Numbered from the stretch's first letter, positions 19,216 through 29,309 are shown. The stretch: 64,000 nucleotides of DNA from Nereida ignava (GCF_001049735.1 NZ_CVPC01000005.1:310001-374000), one strand, 5' to 3'. Made by a program: numbers and translations. The notes: generated by a model not told the origin, from the letters alone.

Positions 19216-20575
19216 ACACTTCCCCTTTCGGATTGACCCACCTTAGCAAGATAAGCCCCAGAAGGAACAACCCCACGACAGGCGCGATGCCCAGACGCGG
19301 AGAGTTGGTAATCGTCGTTGTGATGCCGATCAATGCAGGGGCCAGAAATGCTGTTGCTTTGCCGGACAGGGCGAAAAAGCCGAAGGCCTCGGTCGGGCGC
19401 TCTGGGTCGGCGTGGCGCACCATCAGCGATCGACTTGCCCCTTGCAGCGCACCGCCCGCGCCACCAATAACCGCGCCGCAGATATACATGACGATGTCGG
19501 GAACTGCGCTGCCTTGGGGCAGGGGCACTCCGAAGAACATCTCGCGGGACATAGCAACCAAGCTGATGCAGACTGAAACGAGCGCGAAAATACAAAAGAT
19601 GATGACGGGTTTTGGACCAAATCGTTTGTCGCACACACCGCCCACATAGGTGAACAATGTCGCGGCTAATGCGCCTGTGATGCCAAACACGCCGATCATT
19701 GTGATGGACCAGTCGAGCACCAATGCCGCGTAGACGCCACCAAAGCTGTAAAGGCCGTTAAGCGCGTCGCGGTAGAACATGGACGAGCCGAGATAGCATG
19801 CAAGACTACGCCTTTTCACGATTGCCCCAAAAGACAAGCGCAGCTCACTCAAGGCGGCAGAAACAGACGTTTTCTGATGTTGTGACGTGTCCTCGCGAAC
19901 CCACAAAAAGAATGGTATCATAAACAGCGCAAACCAAAGGGCTGTGAACGGCCCAACGGATCTGGTGCCTTCGCGGGCATCAGCATCAAGACCCAAGATC
20001 GGATCAAGGCCAATGAATGTTTTGCCCGCATCGCCCTCGGCAAAAAAGAGCAACATGATCACAAGTGAGACCACACCACCGGCATAGCCAATTGCTAATC
20101 CCGCGCCACTGATCTTGCCAACTTCGTCGCTTGGCCCAAGACTTGGCAGCAATGCATTGGTGAAGATAAGCGCAAATTCGGCGGCAATGAATGCCACACA
20201 AAACATTGCCAAAGCCAAATAAAGCCCCGTGCCGTCAGGTTGCAAAACCCACATGAAGCACGCGGAGAGCACGAACAAAATTGAAAATCCAACCACATAG
20301 GGTATGCGCCTGCCAGAGCTGTCGGCGTAGGCGCCAATGAACGGGGCAGTGATGGCAATTAGCAGGCCTGTGGCAGTTTGTCCCCAAGACCAAAGCGCTT
20401 GGGATTGCGCATCAGCGGTTGCTTCATCAAGTCCCGCCCCCATGAAGTATTGCGTGGCGACCACTGCAAAATATGGTGCAAAAATGAAGGTCCACCCAAG
20501 TGTGTAGAAGGGCTGCGCGGCCCAGTCGAAAGCCATCCAGCCCCAAACGCGCTTCTTCAATTCGGTGTTCGCCAT
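19199..20575 (-). CDS. MFS transporter, UMF1 (Atg22-like) family
   Basis: A 458-residue, about 12-segment major facilitator. The N-terminal WGWMAFDWAAQPFYTLGWTF matches the UMF1/Atg22 signature (W-x-x-YDWANSAY-like), and DSSGRRIPYVVGFSILF is the loop 2-3 motif. The substrate is not predictable. The start at 20575 (MANTELKKRVWG) is chosen over one four codons upstream. It lies upstream of and overlapping mepA, on the same strand as the thioesterase gene. Confidence 0.87.
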   Translation of the reverse strand: MANTELKKRVWGWMAFDWAAQPFYTLGWTFIFAPYFAVVATQYFMGAGLDEATADAQSQALWSWGQTATGLLIAITAPFIGAYADSSGRRIPYVVGFSILFVLSACFMWVLQPDGTGLYLALAMFCVAFIAAEFALIFTNALLPSLGPSDEVGKISGAGLAIGYAGGVVSLVIMLLFFAEGDAGKTFIGLDPILGLDADAREGTRSVGPFTALWFALFMIPFFLWVREDTSQHQKTSVSAALSELRLSFGAIVKRRSLACYLGSSMFYRDALNGLYSFGGVYAALVLDWSITMIGVFGITGALAATLFTYVGGVCDKRFGPKPVIIFCIFALVSVCISLVAMSREMFFGVPLPQGSAVPDIVMYICGAVIGGAGGALQGASRSLMVRHADPERPTEAFGFFALSGKATAFLAPALIGITTTITNSPRLGIAPVVGLFLLGLILLRWVNPKGEVYETST

Positions 20576-20648
20576 AGGCCCGCACATTCCGCAGATGTAT
20601 CACAAAGAATAAGACGCGGGACGGGGGGCGTTTGGCAACCCTTGGTTT

Positions 20649-21197
20649 TCAGGGCTCAGACAAAATTTTCGGTGGCCAAGGACGGGTTGCGTCTGCATCG
20701 ATCCAGTTTTGCACCCATTCGGGTGGTGTCGGGGATGTAGTTATGTCCTGGCCGAGCTGCTGCAAAACCAAAGCGGGCGGCACAATCCCGTTAGGGCCTG
20801 TTACTGCAGACCGATAGAGCGCCTGATTGGCGGTTTCGCCATTCGCTTTGATCATCACTTGCTCAAGATAGATGAACCGCTCATCCCAGCACAGCGCGCG
20901 GCCTTTGGTTTCGAACTTTTCAAACGGTCTGATGCGGCGACGATAGCGCACGGACACTCCGGCCATGGTCAGGCCCCAGTTGTTTGCGCGGAGAACTTTA
21001 AGCAGTCCCGTGCGCTTTGCCAGCACCGTGCGGTTCAGATCAAGCAGCGTAAGGATGCGGCCGTTGTTCATCTCAAAGTAGTAATCGATGTCCTGTGGCC
21101 AACAGCGGTGCGTGCTGGTGTGCGTGCCTGTCACCGAAATTGGCGCGGCGTTTCGATGGGCAATAAGTTCTTTGATGACACGAATGATGGGATACAT
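20649..21197 (-). CDS. Acyl-CoA thioesterase-like hotdog protein
   Basis: A 182-residue protein with a 4HBT/hotdog-like core: the segment DIDYYFEMNNGRILTLLDLN has the D-x-x-x-H/N-M-N-N pattern of YbgC/THEM6-type thioesterases, followed by RYRRRIRPFEKFETKGR and WDERFIYLEQVMIK strands. Such proteins hydrolyse acyl-CoA thioesters; the substrate is unknown. It is upstream of the UMF1 gene on the same strand and divergent from yggT. Confidence 0.78.
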   Translation of the reverse strand: MYPIIRVIKELIAHRNAAPISVTGTHTSTHRCWPQDIDYYFEMNNGRILTLLDLNRTVLAKRTGLLKVLRANNWGLTMAGVSVRYRRRIRPFEKFETKGRALCWDERFIYLEQVMIKANGETANQALYRSAVTGPNGIVPPALVLQQLGQDITTSPTPPEWVQNWIDADATRPWPPKILSEP

Positions 21198-21344
21198 GGG
21201 TTACGACCTTTCATCCCTTAGATAGGTATCTTTACAGGCGCGTCACGGGGTAATTTCAGTGCCTAACGTCACGGAAAGCAGTTGTTCTTGAACTGATGCG
21301 CGCTTACCTATGCACAAACAAGAGAAACAAAGGGGCCGCTACCC

Positions 21345-21638
21345 ATGCAATCGCTTTACGAAATTCTGATGCTGATCCTTGATGTGATTTGGTTTGTTAT
21401 GATTGCGCACATCTTGATGTCGTGGCTTTTGAACTTTCAAGTGTTGAATATGGGCCAGCCGATCGTTGCGCAAATCTGGTACGGGCTGAACCGTTTGCTT
21501 GAGCCGATTTACACGCCGATCCGCCGTTTTCTGCCGGACATGGGCGCGCTTGATCTTGCTCCATTGGTGGCGTTCATCGGTTTGATTGCGGCACGGATTG
21601 TGTTGCAAAATAACGCGGGCTTCTTCTACGGGTTCTAA
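21345..21638 (+). CDS. YggT family membrane protein
   Basis: A 97-residue protein with two hydrophobic segments, one at each end, flanking the family block RLLEPIYTPIRRFLPDMGALDLAPLVAFI. YggT proteins are conserved in bacteria and chloroplasts and are linked to envelope or nucleoid organisation; the exact function is not settled. AAAGGGG precedes the ATG. The gene stands alone between divergent and convergent neighbours. Confidence 0.9.
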   Translation: MQSLYEILMLILDVIWFVMIAHILMSWLLNFQVLNMGQPIVAQIWYGLNRLLEPIYTPIRRFLPDMGALDLAPLVAFIGLIAARIVLQNNAGFFYGF

Positions 21639-21652
21639 GTGGATTTGCGGCG

Positions 21653-22423
21653 CTAGATTTTTATAAAATCACGATGCACGAACAGATCATCGGGGCCGCA
21701 AAATTCAATAAGCTCGTAGCCATTAGCCCGCATGATCGCAGGAATTTCGGGACCGCTGGTGTTGTTTTCAATACTCCAGCTTTTGACGCGGTGCGCTGCA
21801 AATGGAAAATCCTCTAGGCACTGGACCTCGCCGCCTTCAATATCAAGGCTGACGAAGTCGGGGTGAGGGATGTCTAGGTCCAGAAGAAGCGTGGACAGCC
21901 GCCGCGTTTCGACCTCAATCACTTCTTCTTTGTGCCGTTGATCGGCGCGAACTTTCGCCAGCATATTGGTATCGTAACTCTCGGCGAGACCACTCATCTG
22001 GGTATAGCCCTGCTGCACCTCTATAAAGCTGGCCGCGCCATCATTTTTGCTCACTGCAAACCCAAGGCACGGACAGCGGCGCACTGTTTTGGCCTTTTGC
22101 AAATTGCGTGGAACAGGCTCTACCAATGCGCCGGTCCAGCCCCGAAACACCTCCAGAAACAGCGTATTTGATCCGGTGATGCCGTCAAAGCCACCTACAT
22201 CAACGAATGTCCCAGGCTTGCCGCCAAACAACCTATCGATGACTGCGTCTTGGCCCGCTTGCGACGTGTAGCGGTAGTCAGGGGAATGCAGCCGAATTTC
22301 GTGCAGTTGACGATTAAGTGTTGCCCGCGAGCGGTCCTTGCGATTTTTCAAGGCGGCGTTGATGGCCGCCTCTGCTGCTGCAAGATTGCGTTTCCCCTCG
22401 CGGAGGTGTTCTGAAGGCTTCAT
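21653..22423 (-). CDS. FkbM family methyltransferase
   Basis: A 256-residue SAM-dependent methyltransferase. The N-terminal helix region is followed by YRYTSQAGQDAVIDRLFGGK and the SAM-binding FVDVGGFDGITGSNTLFLE, then LDIPHPDFVSLDIEGGE with the acidic motif. Family members often O-methylate glycans or exported polysaccharides. It overlaps the DUF6165 gene by four bases, forming the third gene of a unit with a TPR glycosyltransferase, which points to surface glycan modification. Confidence 0.88.
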   Translation of the reverse strand: MKPSEHLREGKRNLAAAEAAINAALKNRKDRSRATLNRQLHEIRLHSPDYRYTSQAGQDAVIDRLFGGKPGTFVDVGGFDGITGSNTLFLEVFRGWTGALVEPVPRNLQKAKTVRRCPCLGFAVSKNDGAASFIEVQQGYTQMSGLAESYDTNMLAKVRADQRHKEEVIEVETRRLSTLLLDLDIPHPDFVSLDIEGGEVQCLEDFPFAAHRVKSWSIENNTSGPEIPAIMRANGYELIEFCGPDDLFVHRDFIKI

Positions 22424-22821
22424 GCGCTTTTGCTCATTGGGGCGTAGGATTTTTCTTCAACAATTGCAGAGCCGAGGTGAACGTTGATTTCGCGCTTTAG
22501 GCGCGCGCGTTCATCGTTCGTGACGTAGACGGCTCTGGCAAGGTCAACGAATGCATCGCCGAACGACCTGTTGCGCTCACAAATGCGGATGTCATCCTCA
22601 ATGTCCCAAAGCTTGGCATTCACCTTCTGCAACGCGTCCGTCAGCTTGGTGAGTTGCGTTGATGGGGCTATGTGTTGCGCCGCTGTATCCTCTAAAATAC
22701 GCAGTTCATACGCCACGTTTTTAAGTTTTTCTGCATCAGCGATTTTTTCAAGCTTAAGGCGCAAAATCGTTATTTTATCCAGTACTTCACCGGGCGAAAC
22801 GGGGGTGAGTATGTTATCCAT
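22420..22821 (-). CDS. DUF6165 family protein
   Basis: A 133-residue soluble protein with predicted helices. The N-terminal VSPGEVLDKITILRLKLEKI is the recognisable signature of DUF6165, a family of unknown function usually found with glycosyltransferases. The overlaps (8 bases with the TPR gene upstream, 4 with FkbM downstream) show tight coupling. The role in surface polysaccharide or glycoprotein assembly is inferred only from context. Confidence 0.75.
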   Translation of the reverse strand: MDNILTPVSPGEVLDKITILRLKLEKIADAEKLKNVAYELRILEDTAAQHIAPSTQLTKLTDALQKVNAKLWDIEDDIRICERNRSFGDAFVDLARAVYVTNDERARLKREINVHLGSAIVEEKSYAPMSKSA

Positions 22822-24184
22822 GTGGGGTTTTCCAGCTACTCATTAAACTCTTCAAATCACTTACAACCTCATCGAATACCGCATCCCAATCCCGGGGTTT
22901 TGGTTGGCGATAAAGGCGCATGTTGGGGTACCACGGCGTTGTCGTGCTGCTCTTGCCATAAAGCCAAAAACCGTCCCAATGCAGCAGGTTCCAGACGGGT
23001 TTCCCAAGGACGCCTGCAATATGCGCGATGGCGGTATCCATGGTTACGATCAAATCCATCTCGGCAATGACCGCGGCACTGTCAGCAAAGCTGCGATCAG
23101 ACGAAGCGAGATCAACAATTAGACCTGAGGTGCCATCTCTGTGAAACGCATCAAGGTAGGGGCCTTTGTAAAGCGAGTAGCATTGCACCTCATCAATGGC
23201 GGCCAGACGGAGCAAGTGTTTATGATCAAACCTGCGAGAGTCATTGCCCTTGTATGTGGCAGAGCCGGACCAAACGACACCAATTTTGAACAGGTTTTGG
23301 TGCGGGGAAACATCGCGCTTGGCGTGGCTGACGCTGTCATCTGGTAAAGACAGTTTCGTACATTCCGGAATACCAATACCACTTGCGAAAGCATGCATGG
23401 GTATGTCGAGCATACTGGTCCAAACGTCGAATTCCGGCGCATCAGCCGGGTCCGAGATGAGCAGATCCACACCTTTAATTTTAGCGAGCATAGGCGCGAT
23501 TTGGGGCTTTGCGAGTAATATGACGCGCGCACCTAGCGAGGCTAACCATGGCATAAATCGAGCGAATAAAACGCAATCACCAAAGCCCTGTTCGGGGAAA
23601 ACCATGATCGTTTTGCCGGCGATATCTTCACCTGCCCACTTGGGCTTTGCAACTTTTGGTGGGGTTATTTCCGCTTGCTCCCACCGTGCCTGATAATGGG
23701 CAAAGCCTTCCGCATAATTTCCCGCTGTTAGGTGTGAAAAAGCCAACTGCATCCGCAATTCAGCATCATCGGGGTAGGTTTCAACGGCCTTGCTTAGGTA
23801 TGTGATTGCCCTGTCCAGATCACCGGCGATGCGCATGCTTCGTCCGGCGAGGGCGATCTGATCGGGGCTGTCTGGCGCCTTTGCAATCAGCTCAAGTCGC
23901 AGCGCGCATGACTGCTCAAGCTCACCCATATCCCCCAGAATATTCGCCAGATTGTTGTGCATATCGCCCGAATGGGGATCGAGCGCGAAGGCCCGCTTTT
24001 GAGCTAGCAAAGCCTGTTCGTAATTCTTCGTTTTCCGCAGCAATATACCAAAGTTGGTCCACGCGCCCGCGTCCGCCGGATGCCGTGCCAGATAGCGCGC
24101 ATAGAGGGGCATCGCCTCTTGCCATTTACCTGACAAGTGCAGCGCGTCTGCCCTTTCCTTCATGGAAATTGGCTGTGTTTTCAT
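22814..24184 (-). CDS. TPR protein with C-terminal glycosyltransferase (GT9-like) domain
   Basis: A 456-residue protein. Residues about 10-165 hold four TPR repeats (ALHLSGKWQEAMPLYARYLA, FGILLRKTKNYEQALLAQKR, and so on). The rest resembles the nucleotide-sugar-binding part of GT9/SPINDLY-like enzymes, with FPEQGFGDCVLFARFMPWL and a C-terminal VTMDTAIAHIAGVLGKPVWNL. It probably transfers a sugar onto a protein or surface glycan. The start at the ATG of 24184 is chosen; an in-frame TTG at 24196 is possible. First gene of the three-gene unit. Confidence 0.84.
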   Translation of the reverse strand: MKTQPISMKERADALHLSGKWQEAMPLYARYLARHPADAGAWTNFGILLRKTKNYEQALLAQKRAFALDPHSGDMHNNLANILGDMGELEQSCALRLELIAKAPDSPDQIALAGRSMRIAGDLDRAITYLSKAVETYPDDAELRMQLAFSHLTAGNYAEGFAHYQARWEQAEITPPKVAKPKWAGEDIAGKTIMVFPEQGFGDCVLFARFMPWLASLGARVILLAKPQIAPMLAKIKGVDLLISDPADAPEFDVWTSMLDIPMHAFASGIGIPECTKLSLPDDSVSHAKRDVSPHQNLFKIGVVWSGSATYKGNDSRRFDHKHLLRLAAIDEVQCYSLYKGPYLDAFHRDGTSGLIVDLASSDRSFADSAAVIAEMDLIVTMDTAIAHIAGVLGKPVWNLLHWDGFWLYGKSSTTTPWYPNMRLYRQPKPRDWDAVFDEVVSDLKSLMSSWKTPHG

Positions 24185-24269
24185 CTCGATACTCAATTAC
24201 TCAATAAAACTCTCATCAGAGCATCTCTTTCTTAGGAGCAAATTAGGTTTTTTTTGTGAAATAAGAGAG

Positions 24270-24695
24270 ATGAATTACTTAATCGTTAGTTTGTGTGTCT
24301 GTTTTATATTTGGGTTGGGCTGTGGCGTTTATGTGCTGCGGGACTTTGGTTTTGGTGGTTTGCTTGTTGGCATAGCCCCCGCGTTTCTGCATAGTTTGGC
24401 GTTTGCTTTGGCGGGTTGGCTGCTGTTTGAGCGCCGTATCGCGGTGCTTGTGTGGTGTGTTTTTCTGGCAGCGATCGGTATTGGCTTTGAATTGGCACAA
24501 AGTATGATTTTGCCCGTTTGGCTTCCAAATATGCTGCGCGCATACAGTGCCCACGGTTTTTTTGATCCTTTGGATGTGGCCGCAACGGCACTTGGTTTTT
24601 TTGCTGGGTATGCACTCATTGGGTGGCGGCGGGGCACCTCTATATCTTGTGGTACTGGCAGTGGCATGGCACATTGTAGGCAGCAGCAGATATAG
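24270..24695 (+). CDS. VanZ-like small membrane protein
   Basis: A 141-residue protein with four hydrophobic segments. The stretch FFDPLDVAATALGFFAGYAL resembles the D-x-x-D-x-x-x-N-x-x-G motif of the VanZ family, although Asn is replaced by Thr. Function unknown. The start at 24270 follows AAGAGAG; the longer frame upstream overlaps the divergent TPR gene. It lies 11 bases before recQ and is probably cotranscribed with it. Confidence 0.6.
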   Translation: MNYLIVSLCVCFIFGLGCGVYVLRDFGFGGLLVGIAPAFLHSLAFALAGWLLFERRIAVLVWCVFLAAIGIGFELAQSMILPVWLPNMLRAYSAHGFFDPLDVAATALGFFAGYALIGWRRGTSISCGTGSGMAHCRQQQI

Positions 24696-24706
24696 ACAGG
24701 CCTTCA

Positions 24707-26743
24707 ATGAAAAACCCGCAGAGCATTTTGCGTGACACGTTTGGATTCGATGATTTCCGCGTGGGACAGCACGAGATTGTAGACGCCGTGATAGCGGGCA
24801 AAAACACCTTGGCGATTATGCCAACAGGTGGAGGAAAATCGCTGTGCTTTCAGCTTCCTGCTTTGGTTCGCGACGGGTTAACTGTTGTGATATCACCGTT
24901 GATTGCGTTGATGCGTGACCAAGTTCGTGCGCTTCAAGAAGCTGGTGTCGCGGCGGGTGCATTAACCTCAGGCAACACCGAAGAAGAAACGCAGGCTGTA
25001 TTTGATGCCTTGTCCGAGGGCCGCCTGAAGCTGCTTTATATGGCACCAGAACGGCTTTCGGGAACTGCAACTTTCAACATGTTGCAGCGGTCTAATGTCT
25101 CTTTCATTGCGGTAGACGAGGCCCATTGCGTCAGCCAGTGGGGGCATGATTTCAGGCCTGATTACTTGCGGATTGGGGAGCTGAGGCAGGGTCTGAATGT
25201 ACCTCTTGCTGCGTTCACGGCGACCGCCGATCAAGAAACACGCGAAGAAATTGTTGAAAAGCTGTTTGCGCAAGAAGCCCCAGAGACGTTTTTGCACGGC
25301 TTTGACCGGCCCAATATTGCCTTGGCTTTTGATGTGAAAAACAGCCCACGACAGCAAATTCTGAACTTTGTTGCTGCGCGTAAAGGGCTGAGTGGCATTG
25401 TCTACACAGGGACCCGCGCCAAGACGGAAACTCTTGCGAATGCGTTGCGCGACGCTGGGCACAGTGCGTGCAATTATCACGGCGGTATGGAGCCTGAGGC
25501 CCGCCGCGAGGTGGAACGCCGATTTCAACAAGAAGATGGGCTAATCGTTTGTGCAACAGTTGCGTTTGGCATGGGTATCGACAAGCCTGACATTAGATGG
25601 GTCGCGCACGCGGATTTGCCAAAGTCGATCGAAGGCTATTACCAAGAAATTGGGCGGGCCGGTCGCGATGGGGCACCGGCTGACACGTTGACACTTTTTG
25701 GTCCCGATGACGTTCGTTTTCGCCGCACACAAATTGATGAGGGGCTTGCCCCAGCTGAACGGCGCATCGCAGATCATGGTCGCCTGAATGCGCTGATGGG
25801 TTTGGCAGAAGCGCTCGGTTGCCGCCGTGTTCAACTGCTGGCTTATTTCGGGGAAACGTCCGAGCCGTGTGGCAATTGTGATCTTTGCGACACCCCTGCG
25901 GATACATTTGACGCCACGACACCCGTACGCATGGCCCTGTCGGCAATTTTGCGCACAGGTGAATGGTTTGGCGCGGGTCACCTGATCGATATTTTGCGCG
26001 GGGACAAAACCGAAAAAGTGTTAGCGCGTAGCCACGATACCCTGCCAACTTTTGGGGTCGGGACCGAGTGGAGCAAGCGCGAGTGGCAGGCCATTTTCCG
26101 GCAAATGATGGGGCATGATTTGGTACGCCCAAACCCCGAGCGCCACGGTGCACTGACGATGACCGATCGTGCACGCCCGATTTTGCGCGATGAGGAGGGT
26201 ATCACCCTGCGTCGTGACACGATCCAAGCAACACGTATGGGTCCGGCGGTAAGAACATTGGTTGGCGAAGAAGACGCGCCGCTTTTGTCCGCCCTAAAAG
26301 CTAAGCGACGTGGCTTGGCTGAGCGCGCCAATGCGCCAGCTTACGTGATTTTCAATGACAAAACCCTAATAGAGATGGCGCAAACACGGCCACAAACTTT
26401 GGATGATATGGCGCGAATTGGCGGCGTGGGTGCCAAAAAGCTTGAGCGGTACGGCGCTGAATTTTTGCAAGTAATCGCGGGTGAAGTCGCCGCAATGCAT
26501 CCGCAGCGGCGCAAGATGGCAGGTAAATCCGAAGGCTCGACTTATGATCGATTGCTTGAGGTGCAAAGTGATTTGATGCGCGGCGAAGATGGTACGGCCA
26601 AACCGCTAAGTTGTTCTGCATCCCTGCTTGCACGTTTGGTAAAGCAGCGTCCGCGTGATCTGAGCGGTGTCGAGCGGGTGCTTGGCGATAAGCGTGCGGA
26701 CAGGTTTGGCGATGCGTTTCTTGAGGTGCTGCGCGAGGCTTGA
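24707..26743 (+). CDS. recQ: ATP-dependent DNA helicase RecQ
   Basis: A 678-residue 3'-5' helicase acting in recombination and repair. Motif Ia IMPTGGGKSLCFQLPAL, the DEAH box VDEAHCVSQWGHDFRPDY and motif VI YYQEIGRAGRDG are visible. The zinc-binding RQC cysteines are in CGNCDLCD, with a first Cys in LGCRR. A C-terminal HRDC domain follows (residues about 515-595 and onwards). Full length. Confidence 0.96.
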   Translation: MKNPQSILRDTFGFDDFRVGQHEIVDAVIAGKNTLAIMPTGGGKSLCFQLPALVRDGLTVVISPLIALMRDQVRALQEAGVAAGALTSGNTEEETQAVFDALSEGRLKLLYMAPERLSGTATFNMLQRSNVSFIAVDEAHCVSQWGHDFRPDYLRIGELRQGLNVPLAAFTATADQETREEIVEKLFAQEAPETFLHGFDRPNIALAFDVKNSPRQQILNFVAARKGLSGIVYTGTRAKTETLANALRDAGHSACNYHGGMEPEARREVERRFQQEDGLIVCATVAFGMGIDKPDIRWVAHADLPKSIEGYYQEIGRAGRDGAPADTLTLFGPDDVRFRRTQIDEGLAPAERRIADHGRLNALMGLAEALGCRRVQLLAYFGETSEPCGNCDLCDTPADTFDATTPVRMALSAILRTGEWFGAGHLIDILRGDKTEKVLARSHDTLPTFGVGTEWSKREWQAIFRQMMGHDLVRPNPERHGALTMTDRARPILRDEEGITLRRDTIQATRMGPAVRTLVGEEDAPLLSALKAKRRGLAERANAPAYVIFNDKTLIEMAQTRPQTLDDMARIGGVGAKKLERYGAEFLQVIAGEVAAMHPQRRKMAGKSEGSTYDRLLEVQSDLMRGEDGTAKPLSCSASLLARLVKQRPRDLSGVERVLGDKRADRFGDAFLEVLREA

Positions 26744-26793
26744 GATTAGCGGAGTTTCCTCTAAATCATTCATGAACGACGAGGAGTGCAGCA

Positions 26794-27567
26794 ATGCTGG
26801 TTACAATTTCGCCCGCCAAGGCCCTGAACTGGGACGCACAAGATGGCGTTGCCATGACCGATCTACAGTTTCCCAATGAAGCGCTTGAGCTTGCTCAGGT
26901 CTCACGTGACCTGTCGATTGATGAGTTGCGCAAGCTTATGCACATCAGTGAAGATTTGGCACAGTTGAACGCAGACAGGTTTGCGGCCTACTCCAAGAAC
27001 CCCGCTACGGACGCGGTTCGGCCTGCAGCGCTAGCGTTCAATGGCGATACTTATCAGGGCCTTGAGTTCAAAACGCTTGACGAAGACGCTGTGCAATATG
27101 CGCAAAACCACCTGCGTATTTTGTCGGGGCTTTACGGCGTTTTGCGTCCGCTTGACGGGATGCAGCCCTACCGCCTTGAAATGGGCAGCCGTTTAAAAAC
27201 GGATCATGGCGCCACGCTTTACGCCTATTGGGGTTCGCGGATCGCAAAAGCATTGAATGCGCAAGCAGAAGAAGTTGGCGCGACTGCTTTGGTCAATTGT
27301 GCCAGCCAAGAGTATTTTAAGGCCGTAGACAAAAAGACGCTTAACATCGACATCATCACGCCCAAGTTTTTGGAAAACAAAGACGGTCGTTCAAAAATGG
27401 TTAGCTTTTACGCCAAACGTGCGCGTGGGGCGATGGCGCGTTTTGTGATTGAAAACCGCGTGACAGATTTGGATGGCGTTAAACAGTTCGACAGTGGTGG
27501 TTATGTTTTTGAGCCAAGCGAAAGCGATGACAAGACGCTCACCTTTGTGCGTCCTTACCTTAGCTGA
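26794..27567 (+). CDS. yaaA: Peroxide stress protein YaaA
   Basis: A 257-residue protein of the UPF0246 family, which lowers free iron and protects DNA under peroxide stress. The N-terminal LVTISPAKALNWD and the blocks YGVLRPLDGMQPYRLEMGSR and VNCASQEYFKAVD are family hallmarks. GAGGAG lies upstream of the ATG. It ends tail-to-tail with the hybrid kinase, overlapping by 13 bases. Confidence 0.93.
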   Translation: MLVTISPAKALNWDAQDGVAMTDLQFPNEALELAQVSRDLSIDELRKLMHISEDLAQLNADRFAAYSKNPATDAVRPAALAFNGDTYQGLEFKTLDEDAVQYAQNHLRILSGLYGVLRPLDGMQPYRLEMGSRLKTDHGATLYAYWGSRIAKALNAQAEEVGATALVNCASQEYFKAVDKKTLNIDIITPKFLENKDGRSKMVSFYAKRARGAMARFVIENRVTDLDGVKQFDSGGYVFEPSESDDKTLTFVRPYLS

Positions 27568-29309
27568 TCTTGTGCAGTATCTCCGCTTAGGGGGAGTGCG
27601 TCGTCCGGTCGATAGCGGCTGATCATTTCAACGATCTGGTTTTTCTTAAGCGGCTTGGCAAGGTAGTGATCAAGGCCGCATTCCAAAAGCTCTTGCGCGT
27701 CACCGTTCATGATGTGTGCAGTAAGGGCGCAGATGGGAGTCTGAGCACCCCAATCAGTTGCCCTGATCGCGCGTGTCGCATCTCTTCCGTCAATTTCTGG
27801 CATCGAAATGTCCATAAAGATTAGGTCGGGATCAATGTTGGCCGCGGCTTCGATGGCCTCTTTTCCGTCATTGGCGAATGTCACATCCACGTTCAGCGGC
27901 TCTACCATTTTGGAGAAGACAAGACGGTTTGTGGCGTTGTCTTCGGCGGCCAAAATCCGCATTTTTCGTCGCTCGGAAACTGGCTGATCGTTGGCTGTTT
28001 CAACTTGCAGGGTTACGCCAAAAACCGATCCATCGCCCTCAATCGAGTTGACCCAAATTGTGCCGTTCATCAGTTCTACCAATTGTTTGCTAATGGCGAG
28101 GCCAAGCCCCGTGCCGTCAAACTGGCGGTTCTGAGTTGCCTCTACTTGGTTAAATTCGCCAAAGATTTTAGATAACTTAGAGGCGGGAATGCCGATCCCT
28201 GTGTCTTCAATTTCGATGCTGAGCGTTGGGGGTGATACTGCAAAACTTCCGCTCACACGAATTGAAACGGCCCCTTCGGAGGTAAACTTGATCGCATTTC
28301 CTACGAGGTTCGTGATGATCTGGCGCAGCCGCCCAGGATCCGCGATGAGAGTATTCGGCACGTAGGAGTTTAGATCAAGATCAAGCTCGATCCCTTTATT
28401 TTCCGCAGCAGGCCGCAGCAGCATAATGACTTCGGATAGCAATTTTTGCAGGTCGAAAGGCTCAGGGAAAAGTGAAAGACGCGCGGCTTCCATTTTGGAA
28501 AAATCAAGCACGTCATTGATGATGACCAGCAGCGCCTCTGCTGAGTTATATATTGTGTCGACGAACAGTTTTTGTTCGTCATCAAGCTGTGTATCGCGCA
28601 GCAAATCGGACATGCCGACGATGCCGTTCATGGGGGTTCTGATCTCGTGAGACATATTGGCAAGAAAAGCCGACTTGGTGCGGTTGGCTGTTTCCGCTTT
28701 GCGTTGGGCCACCTCAATCTCGCGCTGATGTGTGATGGTTTCGGTAATGTTGATGACCAGTGATACGATGTCCCCGTCAGCGCCGCGACGGTCCATCACG
28801 CGCACATACTCGCCGTTCCACAACCGAACGGTCACTGGCTCCATTTCATCGCGCATCCAGCGTTGCAGCATCATTGTGCGCCAGTCAGAAGGCGTCATCT
28901 CGCCCGTGTCGATCAACCCTTCTTCGCAAGGGAGTTGCAGCATGATCTCAGGTTGGACTTCTTCCAGCCCGTCAAACAGCCGTACATAGGCGGGGTTTGA
29001 CAGGATCATGCGGTTGTCTGTGTCAAAAATCGCGAAACCGTCGCGAACTGTTTCAATGCTGTCCCAAAGCCGGCGTTCGGTGCGGTCAACTTTTTCTTCA
29101 GCGATCGTCAGGTCCAATTTGACCCGTGTGGTTTCGCCGACTGCGGACACAACCGCTTTGCGCGTTTCAACAATCTCATCTGAAAGTCGGCGTGCATAAA
29201 GGCCAAGTTTGCGATTGGCAGCCATCAGCTCGCCCTGCTTGTGTTCAAGCAGATGCTCCGCCTTAAGGCGCAGGCGTCGTTCTTCGGAAAGCCGTTGGTT
29301 GATATCCAT
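27555..29309 (-). CDS. Hybrid sensor histidine kinase/response regulator
   Basis: A 584-residue cytoplasmic kinase. An N-terminal coiled coil (residues 1-70) leads into a PAS-like domain (DGFAIFDTDNRMILSNPAY) with a PAC segment. The HisKA phosphosite is in FLANMSHEIRTPMNGIVGM, the ATPase has NAIKFTSEGAVSIRV and GTGLGLAISKQLVELM, and the C-terminal receiver has phospho-acceptor Asp in DLIFMDISMPEIDG. No transmembrane segment is seen. The start at 29309 is preferred with GAGGA upstream. The signal and output are unknown. Confidence 0.92.
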   Translation of the reverse strand: MDINQRLSEERRLRLKAEHLLEHKQGELMAANRKLGLYARRLSDEIVETRKAVVSAVGETTRVKLDLTIAEEKVDRTERRLWDSIETVRDGFAIFDTDNRMILSNPAYVRLFDGLEEVQPEIMLQLPCEEGLIDTGEMTPSDWRTMMLQRWMRDEMEPVTVRLWNGEYVRVMDRRGADGDIVSLVINITETITHQREIEVAQRKAETANRTKSAFLANMSHEIRTPMNGIVGMSDLLRDTQLDDEQKLFVDTIYNSAEALLVIINDVLDFSKMEAARLSLFPEPFDLQKLLSEVIMLLRPAAENKGIELDLDLNSYVPNTLIADPGRLRQIITNLVGNAIKFTSEGAVSIRVSGSFAVSPPTLSIEIEDTGIGIPASKLSKIFGEFNQVEATQNRQFDGTGLGLAISKQLVELMNGTIWVNSIEGDGSVFGVTLQVETANDQPVSERRKMRILAAEDNATNRLVFSKMVEPLNVDVTFANDGKEAIEAAANIDPDLIFMDISMPEIDGRDATRAIRATDWGAQTPICALTAHIMNGDAQELLECGLDHYLAKPLKKNQIVEMISRYRPDDALPLSGDTAQDQLR